Shown here: positions 43,761-54,868 of the stretch, piece by piece
Layout: each line of letters begins with the position of its first letter
How positions within the stretch are numbered: the stretch's first letter is position 1
Assembly: GCA_041394725.1 (NCBI GenBank)
Contig: JAWKHR010000029.1
Span: forward strand, 13,803 to 77,802
Direction: 5' to 3'
DNA length: 64,000 nucleotides
From: JAWKHR01 sp041394725
Lineage (GTDB): Bacteria > Acidobacteriota > Vicinamibacteria > Vicinamibacterales > SCN-69-37
Made by a program: the position numbers and the translations under genes
Notes under the pieces: model-generated
What the model was told of the DNA's origin: nothing
The model's database searches: none
The model's input: only the letters and a program-made list of their open reading frames with translations

Positions 43761-44755
43761 CGCGCGGCCTTCGCCTGGTCATGGCCGCCGCGCTCGTGGC
43801 GGTGGCCGCGCCCGTGGCCCACGCGTACCTCAAGCTGGGCACCGAGGTCGGGAGCCGCGTCGTCGGCGTGCGATGGGATCGGTTCCCCGTGCGCTACTTC
43901 CTGACGAACCGCGCGGTGGACGGCGTCTCGCAGGAGCAGCTGCGGACCGCGGTCCAGGCGGCGTTCGACGAGTGGGCCTCGGTGCGGACGGCGAACGTCA
44001 CGGCCCAGTTCGTGGGCTTCACCGACGCGGAGCCGTTCGACGACGACGGCGCGTCGGTCATCGGCTTCCAGTCCCGGCCCGAGATGGACCGCACGCTCGG
44101 GGCGACGACGTTCACGATCGACACGACCACCGGGGCCATCCTCGACTCGGACATCTTCTTCAATGCGAGCTTCGCGTGGTCGGTGGCGGCGAGCGGGCAG
44201 GCGTCGCGGTTCGATCTCGAGTCCATCGCGACGCACGAGATCGGCCATCTCTTCGGCCTGGGCCATTCGGCGCTGGGCGAGACCGAGCTGATCGACACGG
44301 ACCGGCGGCGGGTGACCGCGAAGCGCGCCGTGATGTTCCCGATCGCGTATCCGGCGGGGAACATCGAGGACCGGTCGCTGAAGCCGGACGATCGCGCGGG
44401 CCTGACCGACATCTACGGCAGCGCCGCGGACCGGAGCTACGGCTCGCTCAGCGGGCGCGTAACGCTGGACGGCGCGGGCCTGTTCGGCGCGCACGTGACC
44501 GCGTTCAACACGTCCACCGGTGAGCTGGTCAGCGGGTTCTCGCTGAACGACGCGGGCACGTTCGTCATCACGGGGCTCGCCCCCGGACTCTACGTCGTGC
44601 GCGCCGAACCGCTGGACGACGCCGACATCGACAGCTTCTTCGACGAGGACACGACGGTGAACATCGACTTCCGCCCGGCCTACGCGCCGCAACTGGTCGC
44701 GGTGCCGGCCGGGGGCGCCGCGGGCTCGTTCGAGATCAAGGTGCGGGCCAAGTGA
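43757..44755 (+). CDS. Secreted matrixin-type zinc metalloprotease
   Basis: This 332-residue protein has a signal peptide (MAAALVAVAAPVAHA), then a metzincin catalytic domain: VRYFLTN, AFDEWASV and HEIGHLFGLGHS, with His160, Glu161, His164 and His170 binding zinc, then a Met-turn candidate AVMFPIAY. LKPDDRAGLTDIYG is the standard closing motif of matrixins. The last 90 residues are a beta-sandwich (LSGRVTLDGAGLFGAHVTAF) of the carboxypeptidase-regulatory type. It likely acts outside the cell. The GTG overlaps the previous stop. Confidence 0.93.
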   Translation: MTRGLRLVMAAALVAVAAPVAHAYLKLGTEVGSRVVGVRWDRFPVRYFLTNRAVDGVSQEQLRTAVQAAFDEWASVRTANVTAQFVGFTDAEPFDDDGASVIGFQSRPEMDRTLGATTFTIDTTTGAILDSDIFFNASFAWSVAASGQASRFDLESIATHEIGHLFGLGHSALGETELIDTDRRRVTAKRAVMFPIAYPAGNIEDRSLKPDDRAGLTDIYGSAADRSYGSLSGRVTLDGAGLFGAHVTAFNTSTGELVSGFSLNDAGTFVITGLAPGLYVVRAEPLDDADIDSFFDEDTTVNIDFRPAYAPQLVAVPAGGAAGSFEIKVRAK

Positions 44756-45453
44756 CGGCGTCGCGCCGGACCGGCCTCCGTCCCTTGATCGCCGCGCTCG
44801 GGCTCGTGCCGGCCCTCGCCGCGCCGGCATCCGCGCAGGCCGGGCGCGGCGCCGCGGCCGGCGGGCCGCCGGTCGAGATCGCCGCCGGCGGCGTCCTCGT
44901 CGGCCCCACCTCGTTCGGCACCGCCTCGGCCGACCTGCTGCGGCCCGACGGCGGCACGACCAGCCTGTTCAAGACCGACAATCGCCTGGGTCCGGGCCTG
45001 GGCCTCGAGGTGACGCTCGGGTTCGGCCTCACGCCGCGGCTGTTCGCCGAGGCGAGCGGCGCGTGGATCAAGGCCGACTTCGAGACCCGCGTGACGTCCG
45101 ACCTCGAGGGCGCCGACGACGCGACACTGACCGCGCCGGGCAACCGGTTCGTCGTCGAGGGCGCGGCCCTCTGGCGCCTCGCGACCGTGGGCGGCGGCGA
45201 CCTCTTCGCCCGCGGCGGCGCCGGCTGGATGCGCGATCTGGCGGGCGAGGGCTCGTTGATCAAGGATGGGACGACGGGCAGCGTCGGCGTGGCCTGGCGC
45301 CGCTGGTGGCACGAGCGGCCCGGCCCGCGGACCCGGCGGATCGGCCTGCGGCTCGACGGCCGCATCGCCATCCGCAGCGCCGGATTGACCCTGGGTGAGC
45401 AGAAGACCCGCATCGCCCCATACGCGTTCGGCGGCGTCGTGTTCGGCTTCTGA
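44752..45453 (+). CDS. Outer-membrane beta-barrel-like protein
   Basis: This 233-residue protein has a signal peptide ([16 protein letters not shown]). The mature part alternates hydrophobic and polar residues with glycines ([43 protein letters not shown]) and ends in Phe, as outer-membrane barrels do. The GTG overlaps the matrixin stop, so it is in the same operon. Confidence 0.7.
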   Translation: MTASRRTGLRPLIAALGLVPALAAPASAQAGRGAAAGGPPVEIAAGGVLVGPTSFGTASADLLRPDGGTTSLFKTDNRLGPGLGLEVTLGFGLTPRLFAEASGAWIKADFETRVTSDLEGADDATLTAPGNRFVVEGAALWRLATVGGGDLFARGGAGWMRDLAGEGSLIKDGTTGSVGVAWRRWWHERPGPRTRRIGLRLDGRIAIRSAGLTLGEQKTRIAPYAFGGVVFGF

Positions 45454-45509
45454 GCCGGCCCGTCGCCGCGACCGAGCACGGTGAACGACCAACCCGCAGG
45501 ACCTTCGTG

Positions 45510-48188
<2,679 letters not shown>

Positions 48189-48192
48189 GGGC

Positions 48193-49233
48193 GTGCCCCT
48201 CACGTCGGCCGCGATCAAGGCGCGGGCCCGGGAGGTCGGCTTCGACCTGGTGGGCATCGCGCGGGCCGCGCGCCATCCCCGGCTCGCGCGCCTGGCCTCG
48301 TGGATCGACGAGGGCCGGGCGGGCGAGATGTCCTGGCTCGCCGCCTCGCTCGACGAGCGGCTCGATCCCACGGTGGCGCTGCCCGGTGCGCGGTCGGTCG
48401 TGAGCCTCGGCCTCCTGTACAACACCGCCGAGCCGTACTCGAGTGCGGTCGAGGCCGCGGACCGCACGGCCATCTCGCGCTACGCGTGGGGGCGCGACTA
48501 CCACGACCTGATCCGCGAACGGCTGACGCCGCTCGTGCGGTGGATGGCGGAGACGGCCGGACCCGGGCTGGAGGCCTGGTCCTCCGTGGATACGGGGCCC
48601 GTGCAGGAGCGGGTATTCGCGGAGCAGGCGGGGCTCGGCTGGATCGGCAAGAACACGTGCCTCATCAACCCGGAGATCGGCTCGTGGGTGTTCCTGGCCG
48701 AGATCGTCACGAGCGCCGATCTCGAGCCTGACGCGCCCGGCGTCGACCAGTGCGGCGCGTGCACGCGGTGCCTCGAGGCCTGCCCGACCGGCGCGATCGT
48801 CGAGCCGTACACCGTGGACGCGACGCGCTGCCTCTCGTACCTCACGATCGAGCGCAAGAGCGAGCCCGGGCCCGAGTGGCACGAGGCCATCGGCCGGCAC
48901 GTGTTCGGCTGCGACGTTTGCCAGGACGTCTGTCCCTGGAACCGGCGGGCTCCCGTCAGCGGCGCTCCCGACTTCGCGCCGCGCGAGGGCCTCGCGTATC
49001 CGCGCCTGATCGATCTCTGCCGGCTCACCGACGACGCGTGGCGCGCCCTGATGCGTGACAGCGCGCTGCGGCGTGCGGGCCTGCGTCGCCTTCGCCGTTC
49101 GCTGGCCTGCGCCGTCGCGGCCCTCGAGCCACGGGACCAGCGCGTGGCAGCCGTCGAGGCCCTGGCCGCGCACCCGTCGGCGGCCGACCCGGCGATCGCG
49201 CGGCTGCTCGACGACGCCCGCCGACGGACCTGA
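48193..49233 (+). CDS. queG: Epoxyqueuosine reductase
   Basis: This 346-residue enzyme makes the last step of queuosine synthesis on tRNA. It has an N-terminal cobalamin-binding region (GFDLVGIARAARHPRLARLA, SWLAASLDERLDP), two 4Fe-4S motifs CGACTRCLEACPTGAI and CDVCQDVCPWNRR, and helical HEAT-like repeats at the end (LRRLRRSLACAVAAL). It starts with GTG four bases after acnA, so it may be co-transcribed with it. Confidence 0.95.
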   Translation: MPLTSAAIKARAREVGFDLVGIARAARHPRLARLASWIDEGRAGEMSWLAASLDERLDPTVALPGARSVVSLGLLYNTAEPYSSAVEAADRTAISRYAWGRDYHDLIRERLTPLVRWMAETAGPGLEAWSSVDTGPVQERVFAEQAGLGWIGKNTCLINPEIGSWVFLAEIVTSADLEPDAPGVDQCGACTRCLEACPTGAIVEPYTVDATRCLSYLTIERKSEPGPEWHEAIGRHVFGCDVCQDVCPWNRRAPVSGAPDFAPREGLAYPRLIDLCRLTDDAWRALMRDSALRRAGLRRLRRSLACAVAALEPRDQRVAAVEALAAHPSAADPAIARLLDDARRRT

Positions 49234-49275
49234 CGCCCGGGGCTACAATGCGGCCTCACACCCGGAGGAGGTCGC

Positions 49276-50961
49276 ATGTCCACGCGCCGGCGGTTCCTGT
49301 CGAGCTTCTCGACGTTCGGTCTCTCGGCCACGCTCCTGCCGGGCATCCTCTGGGCCCGCGTGCAGGACGCCGGGGGGGCGCGCGTCACCCCCGCCATGCT
49401 GCGTGAGGCTGCCCGGCTGGCCGGGCTCGAGCTCTCCGACGAAGAGCAGCAGGGCATGATCGGCACGCTCAATCGGATTCTCGACCGGGTGATCGAGCTG
49501 CACCGCGCGCCGGCCGACAACGGCGCGCCGTCGCCCCTCGTGTTCAACCCGCGGGTGGCCGGCGAGGCCGTCGACGTCCCGCGGCGGCCGTTCCAGCCGA
49601 CCGCGGCGCCGCGCCAGGCCCGGCCCGCGGCCGCGGACGACCTGCTGTTCCTGCCCGTCACCCACCTGGCGGACCTCGTGCGCCGACGAGAGGTGTCGGC
49701 CGTCGAACTCGCCGAGCTGGCGCTCGCCCGGATGGCGCGCCACAACCCGGTGCTCAACTGCGTCGTCACGCCGACGCCGGAACGGGCGCTCGCGCGGGCG
49801 CGGGAGCTGGACCGCGAGCTGGCGGCCGGGATCTACCGCGGCCTGCTGCACGGCCTGCCGTACGGCGTGAAGGACATCGTCGCGGCGCGCGGGTATCGCA
49901 CGACGTGGGGCGCGGCGCCGTTCGAGCAGCGCGTGATCGACCTCGACGCGGCGGTCGTCGAGCGGCTGACGGAGGCCGGCGCGGTGCTCGTCGCGAAGCT
50001 GACGTCGGGCGAGCTCGCCTTCGGGGACCAGTGGTACGGCGGCCGCACCAACAACCCCTGGAACCCCGAGGAGGGGTCCAGCGGGTCGTCCGCCGGATCG
50101 GGTGCGGCGACGGCGGCCGGGCTGGTCGCGTTCGCCATCGGCACCGACACCGGCGGGTCGATTCTCTCGCCCGCGGTGCGCTGCGGCGTCGTCGGGCTCC
50201 GCCCGACGTTCGGGCGCGTGAGCCGGCATGGCGTGATGAATGCCGGGTGGACCCTCGACAAGGTCGGGCCGATGGCGCGGCACGTCGAGGATTGCGCCAT
50301 CGTGCTGCAGGCGATCGCCGGCCCGGACGGACGCGACCTGGCGGTGCCCCCGGAGCCGCCGCCCGGCTGGGACCCGCGCGAACCGGTGCGCGGGCGCCGG
50401 GTCGGGATCGTGCCGGCAGTGCTCGAGGCCGAGCCGGATCCGGCCGTGCGCGCGAACACCGCCCGCGCGATCGACGCGCTGCGCGACGCCGGCGTCGAGC
50501 TGCGCGAGGTCAGCGTCCCGCAGAGCGACCTGACGTATTTCATCGAGTACACCGAGCGGGCGGCGGGTTTCGAGACGTTCGTGCAGCGAGGCGAGGACCG
50601 TGGATTGCGGCGGCAACGGCACGCGAGCGAACTGCGGGCCTACCACATGGTGACCGCCGTGGATTACCTGCAGGCCAACCGCGAACGCTACGCGCTGATG
50701 GAAGCCTACGCGCGCGCCACGCGCGAGGTGGACGCCGTCGTCGCCGGCAGCGTCACGCTCACCGGCGCGACGAGCCTCAACCCCATCACGAGCCTCACCG
50801 GGCACCCGGCGATCGCCGTGCCGACCGGTGTCCGCGACAACGGCACCCCCACGGGCATGACCGTCGCCGGCCGCCTCTACGACGAAGCCGGTCTGCTGCA
50901 CCTCGCCCGGGTGATCGAGTCCGCCACGGGCCTCGGCACCCGCCGCCCGCCCGGCTTCTGA
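49276..50961 (+). CDS. Exported amidase-signature enzyme with GatC-like N-terminal domain
   Basis: This 561-residue protein begins with a twin-arginine-like leader (STRRRFLSSFSTFGLSATLLPG). Residues 36-95 look like a GatC chain: VTPAMLREAARLAGLELSDEE and NRILDRVIEL match the helices of GatC. Residues 120-555 are a GatA-like amidase: YGVKDIV (Lys), GSSGSSAGSGAATAAGL (cis-Ser) and GTDTGGSI (nucleophile). It is therefore a fusion of GatC- and GatA-like parts that has been sent out of the cytoplasm, so it is not the tRNA amidotransferase (true gatCA is at 34661-36419). Substrate is unknown. GGAGGAGG lies upstream of the ATG, and TACAAT at 49245-49250 is a candidate -10. Confidence 0.85.
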   Translation: MSTRRRFLSSFSTFGLSATLLPGILWARVQDAGGARVTPAMLREAARLAGLELSDEEQQGMIGTLNRILDRVIELHRAPADNGAPSPLVFNPRVAGEAVDVPRRPFQPTAAPRQARPAAADDLLFLPVTHLADLVRRREVSAVELAELALARMARHNPVLNCVVTPTPERALARARELDRELAAGIYRGLLHGLPYGVKDIVAARGYRTTWGAAPFEQRVIDLDAAVVERLTEAGAVLVAKLTSGELAFGDQWYGGRTNNPWNPEEGSSGSSAGSGAATAAGLVAFAIGTDTGGSILSPAVRCGVVGLRPTFGRVSRHGVMNAGWTLDKVGPMARHVEDCAIVLQAIAGPDGRDLAVPPEPPPGWDPREPVRGRRVGIVPAVLEAEPDPAVRANTARAIDALRDAGVELREVSVPQSDLTYFIEYTERAAGFETFVQRGEDRGLRRQRHASELRAYHMVTAVDYLQANRERYALMEAYARATREVDAVVAGSVTLTGATSLNPITSLTGHPAIAVPTGVRDNGTPTGMTVAGRLYDEAGLLHLARVIESATGLGTRRPPGF

Positions 50962-51062
50962 ACCGGACGCACCGACCCAGGCTCCTCCGGACCCAGGACC
51001 CTCCGGCCGCCGGCCCCTCCGGCAATGGGACCTTGGGGACCCTCAGGACCCTGGGACCCTCA

Positions 51063-51081
51063 GGACCATCTAGAATGGTCC
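51063..51081 (+). promoter_or_regulatory. Palindrome and -10 box directly in front of algH
   Basis: GGACCAT-CTAGA-ATGGTCC is a perfect 7-bp inverted repeat that ends one base before the ATG at 51083. TAGAAT (51071-51076) within it is six bases from the ATG, so it can act as a leaderless -10 with the repeat as an operator. The 100 bases upstream are a GGACCCTCAGGACC-type low-complexity repeat. Confidence 0.5.
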
Positions 51082-51082
51082 C

Positions 51083-51628
51083 ATGTCCCTCGCTCCATCG
51101 CTGCTCCTCTCCATGCCCCAGCTGCTCGATCCGAATTTTGCCCGGACGGTCGTGCTGCTCTGCGAGCATGCGTCGGACGGCGCATTCGGCCTGATCGTGA
51201 ATCGACCGGCCGACATCTCCGCGGGCGAGGCGGTGCAGATGGAGCCGCCGATTCAGCAGCCCAACGAGACGCCGCTGCTGCTCGGTGGCCCGGTCGAGCC
51301 GCAGCGCGGCTGGATCCTGACCGCGAACCCGCCGGAGGACGTCGAGGCGCGTGAGCTCGGGGCGGGGTTGTTCCTCTCCGCGTCACCGCTGCTGCTGCGC
51401 CGCGTGCTGAGCGCGTCCGAGCCTCCGGCGCGGACGCATGTGCTCGCCGGGTACGCGGGCTGGGGCGCGGGCCAGCTCGACGCGGAGCTGGCGGAATCGG
51501 CGTGGCTCATCATGCCGGTCGAGCTCGACCTGATCTTCGACGTCGCCGTGGAAGACGCGTGGGAGACCGCGATCCGTCGCCTCGGCGCCGACCCGCACCT
51601 GCTGCAGGCCGGACACGGCGTGCACTGA
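51083..51628 (+). CDS. algH: AlgH/YqgE (UPF0301) family protein
   Basis: This 181-residue protein has the family blocks PSLLLSMPQLLDPNFARTVV, HASDGAFGLIVNRP, LLGGPVEPQRGWIL and HVLAGYAGWGAGQLDAEL. The family is widespread in Gram-negatives, structurally known, and implicated in regulation of alginate in Pseudomonas, but its biochemical role is not settled. No Shine-Dalgarno sequence. Confidence 0.94.
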   Translation: MSLAPSLLLSMPQLLDPNFARTVVLLCEHASDGAFGLIVNRPADISAGEAVQMEPPIQQPNETPLLLGGPVEPQRGWILTANPPEDVEARELGAGLFLSASPLLLRRVLSASEPPARTHVLAGYAGWGAGQLDAELAESAWLIMPVELDLIFDVAVEDAWETAIRRLGADPHLLQAGHGVH

Positions 51629-51661
51629 GACGGCGCCCCGTCCCGGCCGGCGCGTGGCCGG

Positions 51662-51682
51662 CCGGCGGGCCGTGCCCGCCGG
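51662..51682. terminator. GC-rich hairpin between convergent genes
   Basis: CCGGCGGGC and GCCCGCCGG form a 9-bp stem with loop CGT. There is no T-run on either side, so it may serve as a weak bidirectional stop or as a repeat. It lies in the 146-base gap between algH and the permease gene. Confidence 0.4.
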
Positions 51683-51774
51683 TCCGGGTGACCGACGTCG
51701 CGGCGCCCTTCATGGGCTCTCAGTGTCTTCAGCCTCTTCATGTCAGAGGGACACGCATCAACCCGCGCACGCGA

Positions 51775-54465
51775 TCACTCGACGCGCAACGCGGTGATCG
51801 GATCGATGCTGGCCGCGCGCCGCGCCGGCGCCCAGCTCGCGGCGATCGCCACCAGCGCCAGCACCGCGACCGCTCCGGTGAGGCTGACCGGGTCGAACGC
51901 GCCGACCTCGTAGAGCCGGCTTTCCACGAGTCGACCCAGCGTGACGGCCAGCCCGGCGCCGATCGCCGAGCCCGCCAGCACCATCAGCACGCTTTCCCGG
52001 AGGACCAGCCGTCCGACCTCCGCCGGCCGCGCGCCGAGCGCCAGCCGCACGCCGATCTCCCGGCGCCGCCGGCTGACCGCGGCCGCCATCGCACCGGTGA
52101 GTCCCACCGCGGAGAGCGCGACCGCCGCGAGCCCCAGCCCCAGCGCGATCAGCATCGTCGTGCGTTCGCGGTTGACGTTGAGGGCGACCTGGTCCTCGAG
52201 CGCCAGCACCGATCGGATCGGCACGGCCGGATCGACGCCGATGACCGCGCGTCGAAGCGCCGGCAGCAGGTCGCGCGGGTCGCCCGCGGTGCGGACGTGC
52301 AGCACGCCGCCGCGGGGCCGGCCCGACTGCGCCAGCGGGAAGTAGAAGCTCGGTCGCGGGGCCTCGCGGATCGTGCGGTACTTCACGTCACGCGCCACGC
52401 CCACCACCTCCGCCGGGGGACCGTCCGGCGTGAGCTGCACCGCCCGGCCGACGGCGCGCCCGTCGGGCCAGAAGTGCCGCGCCATGGTCTCGTTGACGAC
52501 GACCGCCGTCGGCCGGCCAGGCGCATCCTCGGGCCCGATCGGTCGCCCGTCCACCACCGCGATGTCGAGCGCGTCGAAGTAGCCCGGCGCGACGATGTTG
52601 TAGTTCAGCTCCATGTCCTCGTCCGGCGCCGGCGTGTAGCCGGGGATGCCAATCGTCATCCGTGACCCGCCGAAGCCGAGCGGGATCACGCGCCCGTAGG
52701 CCGCGGCGCGAACCCCGGGGACGCGCGCCAGGGCCTCCGTCGCGCGGTCGAAGTACCGCCGGACGCCGTCCGCGTCGTACTGCGCGGCGACCGGGTCGGC
52801 CGAGATCAGCGCGACGTGCGCGACGTCGAGGCCGGTCGGGATCGCGCGGAGATTGAGGAGGGTCCGCACGAAGAGGCCGCTCGTGGCAACCAGCGCGACG
52901 GTCAGGGAGAACTGCGCGGTCACGAGTGCCCGCCGCCAGCGCAGGGCGGTCGCGCCCGCCGTCGCCGTGCGGCCCGCATCGTCGACGCGGCCGGCCGTGG
53001 CGGCCTGGCGCCAGAGTCGCACGGCCGGTGCCAGGCCGGCGAGCGTGGACGCGAGCAGGCCGGCCAGCGCCGCGAATCCGACGACGCGCCAGTCGAGCCT
53101 CACGTCGAGCGTCACCGCCTGGCCGAACTCCGCGAAGAGTGACACCGCGAGCGGCGCGACCAGGCCCGCGCCCGCCAGGCCCAGCGCGATGCCGGCCGTC
53201 GCCAGCACGAGCGTTTCGGCCAGCAGCAGTCGCGCCAGCCGCAGGCGTCCCGCGCCGAGCGCCAGGCGGATGGCGAGCTCGTGGGTCCGCTCCGCGGTCC
53301 GCGCGACGAGCAGGCCCGCGACGTTGGCGCAGGCCACCAGCAGCACGACGATGCCCGCGCCGAGGAGCAGCAGCAGCGGTGTCGCGACCGTGTCCGGGAG
53401 CGACGAGTCCCCCTGGGCACCCGGCACGAGGAAGAGGCGTGACGGCTGGTCGTCGGGCGTCTGGGTCAGGCCGCGCCCCACGCCGTTCAGCTCCGCCGTC
53501 GCGGCCGCGTCGGTCACCCCTGGCCGCAGCCGCCCGAGCACCGTCAGCCAGCTCACGTCCGCCATCGCCAGGAGGTCTTCGGTGCCGGACGGATCGAGGA
53601 CGGGCTGGGTGACCACCGGCGCCCAGAACCGCGCGTCGCGCCCGACCTCGATGCCTCGGAACGCCGGCGCCGCGACGCCGACGACCGTGAAGGCCTGTTC
53701 GTTCAGCGTGATCGTGCGATTGGCCAGGCTCGTCTCGTCGCCGAACTGCCGCCGCCACTCGGCGTCGCTGAGCACGACGACGGGTGGCGCGCCGGGCGCG
53801 TTGTCCGCGTCGGTGAGGCCGCGCCCGAAGCGGAGGCGAGGCGCGAGGGTGGGGAAGTAGCCCCCCGACACCAGCTCGCCGGCGATCATCGTCGTGCCCG
53901 CGGCATCCCGGCGCGCGGCCGTCGCCAGGCTGACGGCGACGACATCCGTGAAGCTCCGCTGCGCCTGCCGCCAGGCCACGAACCCGGGCCACGTGAAGTT
54001 GTGGTTGACGCTGCGCTCGCGCTGCTCGAGCACCAGGCGCAGCTCCGACGGCCGTTCGACGGGCAGCGGCCGCAGCACGGCGGCCTCGAGCAGCCCGTAC
54101 ACGCCGGTCGACATCGCGATGCCGAGGCCGAGCGACCCGATCGCGACGATCATCAGCAGCGGCCGGCGGCGGATCATCCGCAGCGCGAAGCGCAGGTCCT
54201 GGCCTGACGCGGTGAGCATGGAACCTCCAGTCGGGACGGCCGAGCCGCCGCGGCCCGGCCCGTTCGTGCGCCGCGAGACGTTCGGGACCAGCGACGCGCG
54301 CACCTGCGCCCGGTACCAGCGTCGCGCTCCGCCGGCGCCGTCGCGTGCGGCGCGCTCGATGAATTCCTCGTGCAGGTCGCCGAGCACCGCGTCGCGCTCC
54401 TCGCGGCGCAGCGACCAGCGGAGGAGGGTCTCGGCCAGGCGAGGGGGACGGGTCTCGGGCGTCAT
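51775..54465 (-). CDS. ADOP-type ABC transporter permease (MacB/FtsX duplicated)
   Basis: This 896-residue protein has a short cytoplasmic N-domain of the ADOP type (ETLLRWSLRREERDAVLGDLHEEF), then LRFALRMIRRRPLLMIVAIGSLGLGIAMST (first membrane helix) and a MacB periplasmic domain. The FtsX core with three membrane helices follows (LLLLLGAGIVVLLVACANVAGLL), and then a second copy of the helix-periplasmic-FtsX unit (ALVTAQFSLTVALVATSG to the end). It lacks an ATPase. Such acidobacterial duplicated orphan permeases are usually next to a PadR gene, as here; the ATG overlaps the padR stop. The protein may couple to a distant MacB-type ATPase or be a sensor. Transported substrate unknown. Confidence 0.9.
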   Translation of the reverse strand: MTPETRPPRLAETLLRWSLRREERDAVLGDLHEEFIERAARDGAGGARRWYRAQVRASLVPNVSRRTNGPGRGGSAVPTGGSMLTASGQDLRFALRMIRRRPLLMIVAIGSLGLGIAMSTGVYGLLEAAVLRPLPVERPSELRLVLEQRERSVNHNFTWPGFVAWRQAQRSFTDVVAVSLATAARRDAAGTTMIAGELVSGGYFPTLAPRLRFGRGLTDADNAPGAPPVVVLSDAEWRRQFGDETSLANRTITLNEQAFTVVGVAAPAFRGIEVGRDARFWAPVVTQPVLDPSGTEDLLAMADVSWLTVLGRLRPGVTDAAATAELNGVGRGLTQTPDDQPSRLFLVPGAQGDSSLPDTVATPLLLLLGAGIVVLLVACANVAGLLVARTAERTHELAIRLALGAGRLRLARLLLAETLVLATAGIALGLAGAGLVAPLAVSLFAEFGQAVTLDVRLDWRVVGFAALAGLLASTLAGLAPAVRLWRQAATAGRVDDAGRTATAGATALRWRRALVTAQFSLTVALVATSGLFVRTLLNLRAIPTGLDVAHVALISADPVAAQYDADGVRRYFDRATEALARVPGVRAAAYGRVIPLGFGGSRMTIGIPGYTPAPDEDMELNYNIVAPGYFDALDIAVVDGRPIGPEDAPGRPTAVVVNETMARHFWPDGRAVGRAVQLTPDGPPAEVVGVARDVKYRTIREAPRPSFYFPLAQSGRPRGGVLHVRTAGDPRDLLPALRRAVIGVDPAVPIRSVLALEDQVALNVNRERTTMLIALGLGLAAVALSAVGLTGAMAAAVSRRRREIGVRLALGARPAEVGRLVLRESVLMVLAGSAIGAGLAVTLGRLVESRLYEVGAFDPVSLTGAVAVLALVAIAASWAPARRAASIDPITALRVE

Positions 54466-54797
54466 CGCCGGGGCCTCAGGGCCGGATCCAGGCCCGCCCA
54501 CATGCGCTCCATCGTCGCGCGGGAGCGGCGGAGCGCCTCGGCGCCCCTGGGGCGGAGCTGGTAATGGCGGCGCGAGCGGCCGCCGCGCTCGGGAACCGGC
54601 GCCGACATCGAGGACGAGACGCAGCCCTTCCGTTCCAGCCGCTCGAGGGCCGTATAGAGCGCGCCGACGGCGATCGGCCGCCCGGTCCGCGCCTCGATGA
54701 GCTGCCGGATCGGCACGCCGTAACTGTCGGGCTGCAGGTGCGCGATGGCGAGCAGCACGGTCTGCTCGAACTCGCCAAGGGTGTCGGTTCTCGCCAT
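54462..54797 (-). CDS. PadR-family transcriptional regulator
   Basis: This 111-residue winged-helix protein has the PadR pattern: TLGEFEQTVLLAIAHLQPDSYG, VPIRQLIEARTGRPIAVGALYTALERLERKG, then the wing RSRRHYQLRPRG and a short helix. PadR proteins repress a neighbouring transporter gene until a ligand binds. It is translationally coupled to the ADOP permease, and a palindrome lies just upstream of its start. Confidence 0.93.
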   Translation of the reverse strand: MARTDTLGEFEQTVLLAIAHLQPDSYGVPIRQLIEARTGRPIAVGALYTALERLERKGCVSSSMSAPVPERGGRSRRHYQLRPRGAEALRRSRATMERMWAGLDPALRPRR

Positions 54798-54801
54798 TTG
54801 A

Positions 54802-54814
54802 ACTGCTCTGCAGT
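54802..54814 (-). promoter_or_regulatory. Palindrome upstream of padR (candidate operator)
   Basis: ACTGC-TCT-GCAGT is a perfect 5-bp inverted repeat, four bases before the padR start codon. PadR proteins often bind a short palindrome at their own promoter, so autoregulation is likely. Confidence 0.5.
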
Positions 54815-54868
54815 AGTAATCAGACGAAAGAACCCGTGCGCCGGTTGGCCCGACGCACGGGTGGGGGA

